Source: Photobacterium marinum
GTDB taxonomy: Bacteria; Pseudomonadota; Gammaproteobacteria; Enterobacterales; Vibrionaceae
Direction of reading: 5' to 3'
DNA: 64,000 nt
Assembly: GCF_000331515.1 (NCBI RefSeq)
Contig: NZ_AMZO01000006.1
Coordinates: 372,001-436,000, forward strand
Under the pieces are notes generated by a model. It ran no database searches. It saw nothing but the letters and a program-made list of their open reading frames with translations, and was not told the DNA's origin. Position numbers and translations under genes: made by a program. Numbering within the stretch: position 1 is the first letter of the stretch; every line of letters starts with the position of its first letter. This document shows positions 26,701-35,822 of this stretch, in pieces.

Positions 26701-29700
26701 GGTGGTTCCAGTGAAAATAACTGGACATATGCTGCGTTAACTTCTCTCTATCAGGCAGCGTGCAATGAAGAGCAATCTAAACGTTACCTGTGCTTGGATA
26801 TCGACTCTGAAGAGTCTATTGCCACAGCTTGTGGAATGTTAAATCAATTGCCAGGTTCTGGCCCTGTTTTGGCATTGCGCGGAACCGAGTTTTTTGAGCC
26901 TGTTGTTGAGTCTACTAATGCTTCATCTCTTACGCCGATGGCGATGACAGACAAGGATACAGCATTAATTGCCGGCTACGGTGGGCTTGGTCAGTTAGTC
27001 GCAAAATGGCTTTCAGAACAAGGCATTAGACGCTTTGGTTTATTGCTCCGCCGCCCTTGTTCGGTTGAGCAGCAGAAAGAAATTGAAACGTTACGTGACA
27101 GGGGAGCAGAAGTTCAGGTGATTGTGGCTGATATTTGTGAGCCACAAGCACTAAAGCTGGCTTTGAATAATCACAATATTAGCCCGACACTGGTTTACCA
27201 TACCGCCCACTCCGGACAAGACTTTTCTGTTTTTGATGCTGAAGAAGAAGCCTTTAATGAGACGTTACGAGTCAAAACTCATGGTGTTATGGCGTTAGCA
27301 GAAGCGACAGAAGAGTGTTCGCTCAAACAGTTTTGTTTGTTTGGATCGATTGTCAGCTGGTTGAATAGCCCATTCACATCAGCATATGCAGCTGCGAACC
27401 GTTGGCAGGAGCATGCAGCAATGGCGCTACAGGCGAAAGGCTTGCCTGCCGTTACTGTTCTTTGGGGCCCATGGGATTGCGGTCTAACCCAGAAAAAACA
27501 AATTGTCGATCAAATTGAGGCTAGCGGACTGAGTTTATTAAATCCTGATACAGCACTAAATGTATTAGGAATGACTAATGCTCATGGACTTATGGTGTTC
27601 GAGAACCGTGAGCCTGAGTTTAGCCGGGCGTTAGAAAAATTGGTTGCAAGCTCGCCGATGTTTGCTCGTTGTATTGAACACGGCATCGCAAAGACAGCGA
27701 ATAAAGACTTCATAAGAACAGTGGATAGTGGCGTACTGACACTGAGCCAACTGGCTGATTTACCGCTAGAAGAACAGCAAGAAAAGCTACGGGCAATGGT
27801 AAGCGATTTAGTTGGGCAATTGCTAAAAATCGATGCACCAGCACCAGAACAGGCATTTCCGAGTTTAGGTCTGGATTCATTGCTTTTGATCGAATTGACT
27901 TCAACGTTACGAAACCAGTGTGGGTTTGAAATCTCGGTGCGGGATGCATTTCAGTATGACAGCGTTGCTGCTTTGAGCGCTTATTTACAGAAGCAGTGCC
28001 AGAAACGTGGCGATATCGCTTTCTCTGCCGCGCAGCAAAGCAGTACTGCGATGATAGAACTGGATATTGAAAATCGCTATGCGCCATTTCCGCTAACAGA
28101 TCTGCAGCAGGCATTTTGGATTGGACGTAACGACAGCCTGGAGCTCGGTAACGTTGCATGTCATCAGTATATCGAAATCGAGCTTGATAATTTACATCCG
28201 GAGCGATTAGAACTGGCGTGGAATCGACTAATTCAGCGTCATGAAATGATGCGCTGCATTATTTTAGAGTCCGGCCAGCAACAAATTTTGCAGCAGGTTC
28301 CGCATTATCAGGTATCAGTCAGTGATATGCGTCACTTACCAGATGATGAGTCTGAACAGCAATTGAGCGCTATTCGGGAAAGGATGAGTTATCAGGTGAT
28401 GGACCCTTCTCAGTGGCCGTTGTTTGAGCTGAGAGCTTCTTTGCTGCCTGGGGGAATCACTCGTATTCACTTAGATATGGATCTGCTGGTATTTGATGTT
28501 CAGAGTTTTCGGATTATTTATGGCGAGCTCAATCAATTACTGAAAGACCCTATGGCTGAGCTACCACCGCTGGAGCTTTCTTTCCGAGATTACGTGTTGG
28601 CGGAATCTCGTCAGCGAACAACTACTGCGTATATGCAATCGCAGTCATTCTGGAAGGATAAAGTCGAGATAATGCCTGGTGCACCGCAACTGCCATTGCG
28701 TTGTGATGCTGAGTTATTAGCTAAACCGACTTTCAGAACGTTGGATCACCGTTTGTCTCCAATGCTTTGGGAGCGTTTTCAGCAACAGGCAAAAGCTCAT
28801 GGTTTAACGCCGAGTGCTGTGATGCTTACTGTATTTACCCAAGTGTTGGCCCAGTGGTGTAAATCGTCTGCGTTTACGTTAAATATCACGTATTTCAACC
28901 GAAAGAATGTCCACCCTCAGGTGATGTCTGTGTGTGGTGATTTTACTTCACTAATGTTGCTTCCGGTTGAGTTTGATGGCGACGAACAATTCACAGAAGC
29001 AGCGCAACGTACTCAGCAGGATTTGTGGGATGCTCTGGAGCATCGCGATTACAGCGGTATTCAGGTCATGCGGGATATGGGGCGAGTCAACTCCGCGGCA
29101 GCAGACCAAATCAACATGCCAGTAGTATTCACCAGCATGATTGGAATGGACTTTGACGATCCATCCCAACCGGATTGGGAGCTGATGAGTAAGCAGGTGT
29201 TTCAAATTAACCAAACACCTCAGGTATGGCTGGATTATCAGGCAACCGAATATGGCGGTGCTTTGGTTAACCGTTGGTTTATTGTTGATGAGATCTTCGA
29301 AGCCCGTCTGATTGAAGGATTATTTGCGGCATATACAAGTCAATTAGAAAAACTGGCTCGAGAACCTGAATGCTGGGATAGCTTAAATAGTGATTCCCGG
29401 GATGAAAAAGACAGGCAACTGTTGGCCAATGTTAACGATTGGCAGCAACCATATCCTGAGTCGACATTGCATGACTGTTTCTTAAAACAGGTGGAATTAA
29501 CACCCGAAGCTCCGGCAGTACTTACACCGACAAGTGAGCTTACTTACCGGCAGTTAGCGGAAAAGAGTCAAATTGCCGCGCGTGCCATACAGCAGCACAA
29601 AACAGTAAATGCAAAGAATGTCGTTGTCTTGCTTCCTAAAGGAGACCAAGCGGTGATCGCAGCATTAGGTGCCATGATGGCGGGCTGTGTATATGTGCCG

Positions 29701-32484
29701 GTAAACCCGGATTATGACGATATGCGTCTACAGCACGTGTTGGCTGAGGTCGATCCGGTTTTGATCCTGTGTTCAGAGTCAATGTCCGGTCGCTTGGTTG
29801 AACTCACTAACGCAGAGTGCTGCTCCTTAGAAAAACTCCTTGATAGCGGTGAGTTAATCAGTACAGCGTTGCCGGTTGTTTCACCCGATGATCTTGCCTA
29901 TATCATTTTTACCTCGGGAAGTACCGGAACACCAAAAGGCGTTCTCCTAGATCATCGTTGTCCACTTAATACCTTGTTGTCGATGAACCATGTCTTTGCT
30001 GTTGGTAGCAGTCAAAGAACGTTATCACTGTGTGCGTTACATCATGATATGTCGGTGTACGATATTTTTGGCATGCTGATTTCTGGCGGCGCTGTAGTGA
30101 TGCCGGATGCAAAACAGCATTTTGCATCTCATTGGTTATCTTTGATGAGTATGCATAAAGCGACTGTCATCAATAGCGTTCCGGCCTTGATGCAGTTGCT
30201 TGTTGAAGCCGCAGAAAGCGACGAACAAGGTAAAGAACACTTGTCAAGGTTGAGCAAGATCATGCTTGGCGGAGACTGGATCCCGCTGACTTTGCCGGAT
30301 CGAATTAAATCGCTTGCACCGAACTGCGATATTTACAGTATTGGTGGCCCAACAGAAACTGCTGTGGTATCCAGTTGGTATCACATTGAATCTGTTGATA
30401 AAGAGTGGGAAAGCATTCCTTATGGCAGACCGCTGCCGAACCAACACCTTGAACTATTGAATACCGCCGGACAACCGGTGCCAGTCGGTGTGGTAGGAGA
30501 AATTTGCATGGGGGGGCTGGCTATGTCTCAGGGCTACCTCAACGACCCAGAGATGACAGCGAAAAAGTACCGTGTTGATCCTTATTCTGGGCGTACACTC
30601 TATCACACTGGCGATTTGGCGGTTCTGGATCAAGACGGTGTGATGACACTGCTTGGCCGAATGGATAACCAGGTGAAGATTAACGGGGTTCGTATTGAGC
30701 CGGGAGAAATTGAGAGCACTCTCGAGAAGCATCCTTTGGTTAATCAGGCGGTTGTCTTAACTCACAATGATCGTTTGCATGGCTTTGTTACGCGGTCACA
30801 AGAGAGTGTGCGAGATACCGAGCAAAGCTCTTTAGCTGATAGTGAATTGCTGAGAATAAATGACGTTTGTTGTCAGCAAGTTGATGCAGAGTGGCAAGCT
30901 TTAGAGTTGGGTGGACAAGTTTCTTGCCAGGTGATAGCTGATGATTTTGTTCCACAGAGCTATGAACAGCATTATCAAGAGATGGAGCTGTTGAGTACTT
31001 TGGTTATGCGTTATGCATTACATCAAAGTGGTCTGTTTGAGCGAAAGGGACAGAGTTGTCGTCTGGCTGATTTGGTCAGCGAACTGAATGTTTGCGACAA
31101 ATATTTGAAGATCTTGCAAAGCTGGCTCTCGGTACTTTGTCAGGACGGTTATTTTACTCTTGAGGGTGAAAATATCGTCTGTCTAGAACCATTTAAGGCT
31201 GAAGAACTCAACGGCCTGAGGGAAAAGATTGCTTCTGATATCGTCAAAGGAAAACCTTATCAACAGAAGTTCTGGCGATTGTATCTGGGTTGTGTTGATC
31301 GAATTGAAGAGCTTCTTCAGGGACATTTCAACCCGCTCGATCTGATGTTTGAGCAAGGCCAAACTGATTTTGTTGAAAGCTGGTATGAAGACAATCCGGT
31401 ATCGCAGCACTTTAACCGCGTGGCTGCTGATGCGGTTGAGGCACTGGCCAATGCCAAGTGTGAAGGTACAACGTTCCGTGTGCTGGAGTTTGGTGCAGGG
31501 ATAGGCAGTGCTGCGCGTCAGGTGCTACCTCGATTACCTGCGGATAATTGTCAGTATGTATATACCGATTTGTCTGATTATTTCTTTGCCCATGCCAGGG
31601 ATAAATTTGCTGACTATCCATTCATTGATTTTCAGTTCTATAACATCAACGAAGATCCGAGTCTGTTTGGTTTGGAGGATGGTTGTTTTGATTTGATCAT
31701 TGGTGCCAATGTTCTCCATGATGCTCATGATGTCAATACATCAAGTCGTTTGCTCAAAAGACTGCTCAAGCCCGGAGGTGTTCTACTGCTTATTGAAGGC
31801 ACATGTAACCCACGCTTCCAGATGGTGAGCCTCGGTTTTGTTGAAGGATTGTCTCATTACGAAGATATGCGCCTAGAAACGCATTTACCGATGTTATCGG
31901 CAGAGACATGGCAGGCAACACTGAGAAAAGCCGGTTTCTCTAGAACAAGTCAGTTCCCTAAGCAGGGAGAAGTCGCCGAGTGTATGCGCTATCACCTGAT
32001 TGCGGCACAAAACACAACTACAGTCACTCATTTCGATACTGCTGCGTTAATTGATTGGGCCGGAGAGCACCTTACCAGTCAGCTGGTGCCGCAACAGGTA
32101 GTCGCACTGGAGAAGTTTCCTTTATCTGCTAATGGCAAAGTTGATCGTCAGCGTCTACAGCAATCTTTAACACTGAATACAGATAGAAAACTTGCCACAG
32201 ATTTCAAAGAGTGCGTACCTCCATCTAATGAAACAGAATGCACTTTGGCGCAGATCTGGGGAGAAGTACTTAATCAGGAAGTTGCTGATATTGAAGCAAA
32301 CTTCTTCCTGTGTGGCGGTGACTCTTTGTTGATGACCAGGATCAGTGCCTTGATCCGTGAACATTTCAATTTAACGCCATCGCTTGGCCAGTTACTTCGT
32401 ATGCCAGAGCTCAGACAGCAAGCTGTATGGATTGATCATCAATATCACTGTGAAGTGGAAGACGTAGAGGAAGGGTTCTTGTGA
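23728..32484 (+). CDS. Hybrid PKS-NRPS: KS-AT-KR-ACP-Cy-A(MT)-PCP
   Basis: A 2918-residue megasynthase (protein 1). KS (1-430): active Cys 180 in TACSSS, EAHGTGT and KGNLGHLE all present. AT (about 520-815): GHSIGEF and the KAFHSQ motif, typical of malonyl-CoA selection. KR (about 1075-1260): GYGGLG, catalytic Ser, SAYAAAN. ACP Ser 1384 (GLDSLLL). Cy (about 1448-1885): intact DLLVFDVQS from D1585. A (about 1905-2330): TSGSTGTPKG and GGPTE, with code residues D-M-Y-N-M-G-I-V-V, not a standard cysteine code. A SAM methyltransferase (VLEFGAGIGS, about 2585) is embedded before the last A motif (ANGKVDR). PCP Ser 2866 (GGDSLL). There is no TE. It should add a ketoreduced malonyl unit and one cyclised, probably methylated residue. 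ATG 23728 (TAGGAAG site) is preferred to the GTG six bases upstream. Confidence 0.93.
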   Translation: MSYNPIAIIGMSCRFPEANDISQFWENIRNGTSAIQDYSQQDFLGEQIDPTVWRSPDFVRAGTKVDGVANFDHQFFQYSYHEAELIDPQQRLFLEACVQALEDGNYPYALLPKWQQACVGIFGATRQSSYEKYLPTAYAEQVTTPTTMLQLLGNDKDYLATRVSYKLGLTGPALTVQTACSSSLVAVHYACRSLQNDECDMALAGGVGISFPQGLGYYRQEGSIFADDGCCRPFGEKASGIVTGNGLAVVLLKRLEDAIADNDQIHGVILGSAVGNDGNDKVGFTAPSGLGQQDVIRQALTAADVSADEIGLIEAHGTGTLIGDPVEINSLTSVYREETQRNQYCGIGSVKGNLGHLESAAGIASLVKATLSVRDAVLPASLGATPPNPHLKLQDTPFFIINDTQPWKQPGRRLAAVSSFGIGGTNCHMIIAQPPASSSGGQQIDDEIHTLLVQSHSNETLEKGRQLYSETLSRESADSVARTAVLRRTPECFRVVVSGKNSEELREALAHAEISKAPEDNHGLWIFSGQGSQVAGMGKRLYSQCAEFRRVADSCCELFTQHGVANIKGEMFASSDNSALDQTDITQPALFTYQYALAQQLRTWGLKPKAVLGHSIGEFAAAVVAGFLTLEAAVAIVARRGQLMQSRTEDGAMAAVNMSPIEFDAIGANWPGVSIAAVNHPERITISGDRASVSEFVGVYADKAKMLSVSKAFHSQSMEPIKAEFLLSLEENNPPTTETSIEFISTLTGQPLSVSEMDKEYWWHQLRQPVLFAQALKSAETFAPEVIVDLGPDGSFARLARHQGLFSDDVQFLGIQKGDKEFASLLELVTRCGIDEPLKEHYSQHSAPWVRIPAKQFEASRVWPETDELVLPSLKRVCWKPQSSLLSSIRQASKTVDGLRILLIGEYQRDAWLEHLSSFDFQTTSMSDLHEEKDLSGFDLVIYLQSPVSDNTQLAASFDVATKEHLQLLHRVHLHASLPLISILPRTLSVNGGSSENNWTYAALTSLYQAACNEEQSKRYLCLDIDSEESIATACGMLNQLPGSGPVLALRGTEFFEPVVESTNASSLTPMAMTDKDTALIAGYGGLGQLVAKWLSEQGIRRFGLLLRRPCSVEQQKEIETLRDRGAEVQVIVADICEPQALKLALNNHNISPTLVYHTAHSGQDFSVFDAEEEAFNETLRVKTHGVMALAEATEECSLKQFCLFGSIVSWLNSPFTSAYAAANRWQEHAAMALQAKGLPAVTVLWGPWDCGLTQKKQIVDQIEASGLSLLNPDTALNVLGMTNAHGLMVFENREPEFSRALEKLVASSPMFARCIEHGIAKTANKDFIRTVDSGVLTLSQLADLPLEEQQEKLRAMVSDLVGQLLKIDAPAPEQAFPSLGLDSLLLIELTSTLRNQCGFEISVRDAFQYDSVAALSAYLQKQCQKRGDIAFSAAQQSSTAMIELDIENRYAPFPLTDLQQAFWIGRNDSLELGNVACHQYIEIELDNLHPERLELAWNRLIQRHEMMRCIILESGQQQILQQVPHYQVSVSDMRHLPDDESEQQLSAIRERMSYQVMDPSQWPLFELRASLLPGGITRIHLDMDLLVFDVQSFRIIYGELNQLLKDPMAELPPLELSFRDYVLAESRQRTTTAYMQSQSFWKDKVEIMPGAPQLPLRCDAELLAKPTFRTLDHRLSPMLWERFQQQAKAHGLTPSAVMLTVFTQVLAQWCKSSAFTLNITYFNRKNVHPQVMSVCGDFTSLMLLPVEFDGDEQFTEAAQRTQQDLWDALEHRDYSGIQVMRDMGRVNSAAADQINMPVVFTSMIGMDFDDPSQPDWELMSKQVFQINQTPQVWLDYQATEYGGALVNRWFIVDEIFEARLIEGLFAAYTSQLEKLAREPECWDSLNSDSRDEKDRQLLANVNDWQQPYPESTLHDCFLKQVELTPEAPAVLTPTSELTYRQLAEKSQIAARAIQQHKTVNAKNVVVLLPKGDQAVIAALGAMMAGCVYVPVNPDYDDMRLQHVLAEVDPVLILCSESMSGRLVELTNAECCSLEKLLDSGELISTALPVVSPDDLAYIIFTSGSTGTPKGVLLDHRCPLNTLLSMNHVFAVGSSQRTLSLCALHHDMSVYDIFGMLISGGAVVMPDAKQHFASHWLSLMSMHKATVINSVPALMQLLVEAAESDEQGKEHLSRLSKIMLGGDWIPLTLPDRIKSLAPNCDIYSIGGPTETAVVSSWYHIESVDKEWESIPYGRPLPNQHLELLNTAGQPVPVGVVGEICMGGLAMSQGYLNDPEMTAKKYRVDPYSGRTLYHTGDLAVLDQDGVMTLLGRMDNQVKINGVRIEPGEIESTLEKHPLVNQAVVLTHNDRLHGFVTRSQESVRDTEQSSLADSELLRINDVCCQQVDAEWQALELGGQVSCQVIADDFVPQSYEQHYQEMELLSTLVMRYALHQSGLFERKGQSCRLADLVSELNVCDKYLKILQSWLSVLCQDGYFTLEGENIVCLEPFKAEELNGLREKIASDIVKGKPYQQKFWRLYLGCVDRIEELLQGHFNPLDLMFEQGQTDFVESWYEDNPVSQHFNRVAADAVEALANAKCEGTTFRVLEFGAGIGSAARQVLPRLPADNCQYVYTDLSDYFFAHARDKFADYPFIDFQFYNINEDPSLFGLEDGCFDLIIGANVLHDAHDVNTSSRLLKRLLKPGGVLLLIEGTCNPRFQMVSLGFVEGLSHYEDMRLETHLPMLSAETWQATLRKAGFSRTSQFPKQGEVAECMRYHLIAAQNTTTVTHFDTAALIDWAGEHLTSQLVPQQVVALEKFPLSANGKVDRQRLQQSLTLNTDRKLATDFKECVPPSNETECTLAQIWGEVLNQEVADIEANFFLCGGDSLLMTRISALIREHFNLTPSLGQLLRMPELRQQAVWIDHQYHCEVEDVEEGFL

Positions 32485-35400
32485 TAGAGAGTGAACAGCT
32501 AATGGATATGCATGATCTCAAGCTGGTGCTGGATGAACGTAATATTCGATTGTCGTTAGAGGGTGAGCAACTCAAATTCTCTGCGCCTAAAGGGGCGATG
32601 AGCGAAGAGATTAAGCAAGCTATCAGGTTTCATAAGCCGCGTTTGCTCATTGAACTAAAACAGGAAAGTTTACCTGAGCTGCCAGGCATTGCCAGGCATA
32701 TTGGGGAGACCTACCAGCCTTTTCCGATGACTCCTATTCAGCAGGCTTACTATGTGGGTGAATGCGGGGGGCTAAAACAAAGCACGCTTCCCTGTTTTTA
32801 TCATGAGTATCGTTTACATGACGTGGATTTGGGGCGTCTTGAAGCCGCAATCCGTGCATTGATAAAGGATTTTCCAGTCTTACGCCTGAAGTTTTTTGAA
32901 GATAACCGCCAGCAAGTGGTTCCATGGAATGATGATTGGCGCCTGGATATCAGGGACTTTAGGAAGCACTCGGTTGATGAATGTAATGCGTTGTGCACAG
33001 AGATAAAGCACCAACATTTGAATGAGTTACCTCCTCTGGATAGCGGTCAGCCGTTTCGGTTTACCGTTATCAGGCGGCCTGATTCAGATCGTCTTTTAGT
33101 GACCATTCGATTGAATATTATTGATGGCCCCTCGTTGGCGATGCTGTTGCGTGGCTTGGTAGCACGCTATGGAGATATCCACGTTGGACAGCCTGAAGGA
33201 GCGTTAGAATATCGCGATTATGTTCTGGCTACCCAAAAGCTAAAGAACACGCCAAATGCGACTGTCAGTGAAGAGTATTGGGAGAGAATGTTACCGTTAT
33301 TACCTTCTTCTCCTGCATTACCGCAAACAGGGAAATCGCGTCAACAGGCAGTATTTCAGCGTCACTCTCGTCACTGGGAAATGGAAAAATGGCTGGTGTT
33401 TCGCCAGACTGCGAGTAAACACGGAGTAACGGCAAATGCCGCACTACTGGCTGTTTACGCCACTGCGTTGTCCCGATGGAGTAGTGAGCCATCTTTTACC
33501 CTGAATGTATTGGCGAATTTCCGTCCTTTTACCGACCCTGAGCTAAAAACTATGGCTGGTAACTGTAGTAATACAGTACCGGTTGATAGCCATTCAACTT
33601 CAACTTTTATAGAACAAGTTAAGTGGTTACAGGACTGCCTGACTGAGCGCTTGGAGCATGCAATTGTGCCGGGTGTTGAATTGATGCGGCGTATACAGCA
33701 AGCAAGTGCCAGTGAAGATCCAGTGTTGCCGTATGTATTTACAAGTGGATTGCAATCAGGGCAATTGGCTGAAGTGTTACCGGATATGCATCGGTTTGAG
33801 TTGTTTGATAGTCATCTGCAGACTCCTCAGGTTTGGCTTGATCATCAAGTAATTGAAAATCATGAAGGGTTAATTTGCTATTGGGATTGTGTCGAGGAAA
33901 TTTTTGAACCAGGCATTATTGAGGCTTTGGTTGAAGAATCGTCACGCATGATTGATGCATTGATTGCTTCTGAGACGGCATGGTTGGAGCAATACCCCGG
34001 TGATAGTGCGAATCAATCGCTTAAACCTTGGATTACAGGGCCTGAAGTAGCGTCAGATAAGCTGTTATGTAGTGATTTTATCGCTCAGGCAAAGCTTACT
34101 CCGACACGTACGGCTATTCAATTTGGTAGTCAAAGCATTTCTTATGGTGAGCTGCTGAGTAAAGCGCTGTCTGTCGCCGCTGGCCTTGCCGGGCGAGGGG
34201 TGACAGAACACGATATTATTGCTGTTCAGCTTCCTAAGTCTATTGAACAAGTTATCGCCCTTTACGGTATTTTGCTCAGTAATGCTGCTTATTTGCCGCT
34301 TTCTGTTCATTGGCCTGAAGCGCGAATAGATCACATTGTGCAAGCCAGTGGAGCTAAGTTGCTGGTTTCACAAAGTGAGCAGTTATCGGAGCAATGTGTT
34401 TCGATTCAAACGTTATTCGATGCGAAAGCTCAATCACCGGTACTGATAAACAACGGCGAGCGATTGGCTTACGTTATTTATACCTCGGGTTCAACAGGAG
34501 AACCTAAAGGGGTCATGATCACTCACAATGCGGCGCTTAACACGATTGAAGATATTAATCGTCGTTTCACTATGAATGAAAATGACCGAGTTCTTGGTGT
34601 CAGCGGGATCTATTTCGACCTGTCAGTGCAAGATATTTTCGGCACGCTAAGTGTTGGGGCTACTTTGGTTCTGCCGGGTGAAACCGAGCGTCCAGAGCCT
34701 TCAGAGCTTATTGAGTTATGCCGAACGCAACGCATCACAGTGTGGAACTCAGTACCTGCCATTCTTCATATGCTAACGATGATTTCGGAGCCGGAGCTTC
34801 CGGCACTGTCGTCATTGCGGTTAATTATGCTCAGTGGAGATTGGATCCCACTGCCATTGGCAAAGCAGTTAAAACGAGCGTGCGCTCAGGCTGAGCTGGT
34901 TTCATTGGGCGGTGCAACCGAAGCTTCTATCTGGTCTAACTGGTTTCAAGTTGAAAATATATCTCCAGAGTGGCGTTCTATCCCTTATGGCTACGGCCTA
35001 TCTAATCAACAGCTTTATGTTTTGGATAGAGAAGGGAAAGAATGCTTAACAGGGGCAATTGGTGAAATTCATATTGCAGGTGACGGCTTGGCGCTGGGCT
35101 ATCTGAACGATCCGCAGCGTACGGCAGCACAGTTTATTGAACATTTTTCCGGGCAAAGGTTATACCGTACCGGCGATCTGGGGCGTTATTTTCCTGATGG
35201 CGCTATAGAGTTTCTTGGAAGAAAAGATGCTCAGGTAAAGATAAATGGTTTCCGTGTTGAACTAACCGAAATAGAAACCCAGCTTACACAAGTTGATGGT
35301 ATTGAAAATGCGACCGTTGTGGTACATCGCAATGAGTTTGCCGGGGCTACTTTACTTGCTGTTTATTCTGGTCGTCTATTGGATGAACGCCTTCTTTCAG

Positions 35401-35819
35401 AAAAATTAGTGGCTCAATTACCGGGGTATATGGTTCCTGTGCGCTTTATTTGGTGTGAGTCATTGCCAATTAGCCAAAACGGCAAAATTGATCGTGAACA
35501 GGCACTGGCGATAGCGCGGAAATTTATTGAGCAAGAAGCCCTAAATCAAGCCGATGCTGTTCATTCTGAACAGCATGAGGTAACGAATAAACTTATCGTG
35601 ATTTGGCAAAGTTTATTTGATGCAGTCTCAGTTAACGAGCAATCACATTTCTTCCGGTTAGGTGGGAACTCACTGCAGGCTGTTCGACTTTCCAGCAGAA
35701 TAGAAAAAGCATTCGGTTGTCGTTTATCTCTGCACCAGTTGTTTAGCTCACCTCATCTTTATGAGCAGTCTGAGCTGATATTAGCCCGGGTATCCGGGGA
35801 TGTGGCAAATGTGGAGTGA
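32481..35819 (+). CDS. NRPS module: TubC-type docking-Cy(degenerate)-A(Cys-like)-PCP
   Basis: A 1112-residue single NRPS module (protein 2). The N-terminal 50 residues (LKLVLDERNIRLSLEGEQLKF, SAPKGAMSEEI) are a TubC-type docking domain. The condensation domain belongs to the heterocyclisation family (FPMTPIQQAYYVGE), but the DxxxxDxxS motif reads R-L-N-I-I-D-G-P-S from residue 210: the first Asp is Arg. The A domain (about 525-960) has TSGSTGEPKG, LSGDW and GGATE, with code D-L-Q-N-M-S-L-I-W, one residue away from the cysteine code of yersiniabactin-type enzymes. PCP Ser 1064 (GGNSLQ) closes the protein; no TE. GTG 32481 overlaps the previous stop (GTGA) and has an AGGAAGGG ribosome site; ATG 32502 is an alternative. 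Confidence 0.92.
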   Translation: MIESEQLMDMHDLKLVLDERNIRLSLEGEQLKFSAPKGAMSEEIKQAIRFHKPRLLIELKQESLPELPGIARHIGETYQPFPMTPIQQAYYVGECGGLKQSTLPCFYHEYRLHDVDLGRLEAAIRALIKDFPVLRLKFFEDNRQQVVPWNDDWRLDIRDFRKHSVDECNALCTEIKHQHLNELPPLDSGQPFRFTVIRRPDSDRLLVTIRLNIIDGPSLAMLLRGLVARYGDIHVGQPEGALEYRDYVLATQKLKNTPNATVSEEYWERMLPLLPSSPALPQTGKSRQQAVFQRHSRHWEMEKWLVFRQTASKHGVTANAALLAVYATALSRWSSEPSFTLNVLANFRPFTDPELKTMAGNCSNTVPVDSHSTSTFIEQVKWLQDCLTERLEHAIVPGVELMRRIQQASASEDPVLPYVFTSGLQSGQLAEVLPDMHRFELFDSHLQTPQVWLDHQVIENHEGLICYWDCVEEIFEPGIIEALVEESSRMIDALIASETAWLEQYPGDSANQSLKPWITGPEVASDKLLCSDFIAQAKLTPTRTAIQFGSQSISYGELLSKALSVAAGLAGRGVTEHDIIAVQLPKSIEQVIALYGILLSNAAYLPLSVHWPEARIDHIVQASGAKLLVSQSEQLSEQCVSIQTLFDAKAQSPVLINNGERLAYVIYTSGSTGEPKGVMITHNAALNTIEDINRRFTMNENDRVLGVSGIYFDLSVQDIFGTLSVGATLVLPGETERPEPSELIELCRTQRITVWNSVPAILHMLTMISEPELPALSSLRLIMLSGDWIPLPLAKQLKRACAQAELVSLGGATEASIWSNWFQVENISPEWRSIPYGYGLSNQQLYVLDREGKECLTGAIGEIHIAGDGLALGYLNDPQRTAAQFIEHFSGQRLYRTGDLGRYFPDGAIEFLGRKDAQVKINGFRVELTEIETQLTQVDGIENATVVVHRNEFAGATLLAVYSGRLLDERLLSEKLVAQLPGYMVPVRFIWCESLPISQNGKIDREQALAIARKFIEQEALNQADAVHSEQHEVTNKLIVIWQSLFDAVSVNEQSHFFRLGGNSLQAVRLSSRIEKAFGCRLSLHQLFSSPHLYEQSELILARVSGDVANVE

Positions 35820-35822
35820 TAA

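Noticed and set aside
30730-32100. Reading the insertion in the protein 1 A domain as an epimerase
   Set aside because: SAM-binding VLEFGAGIGS and methyltransferase-type motifs are present; nothing like the HHxxxDG-type epimerase core is seen.
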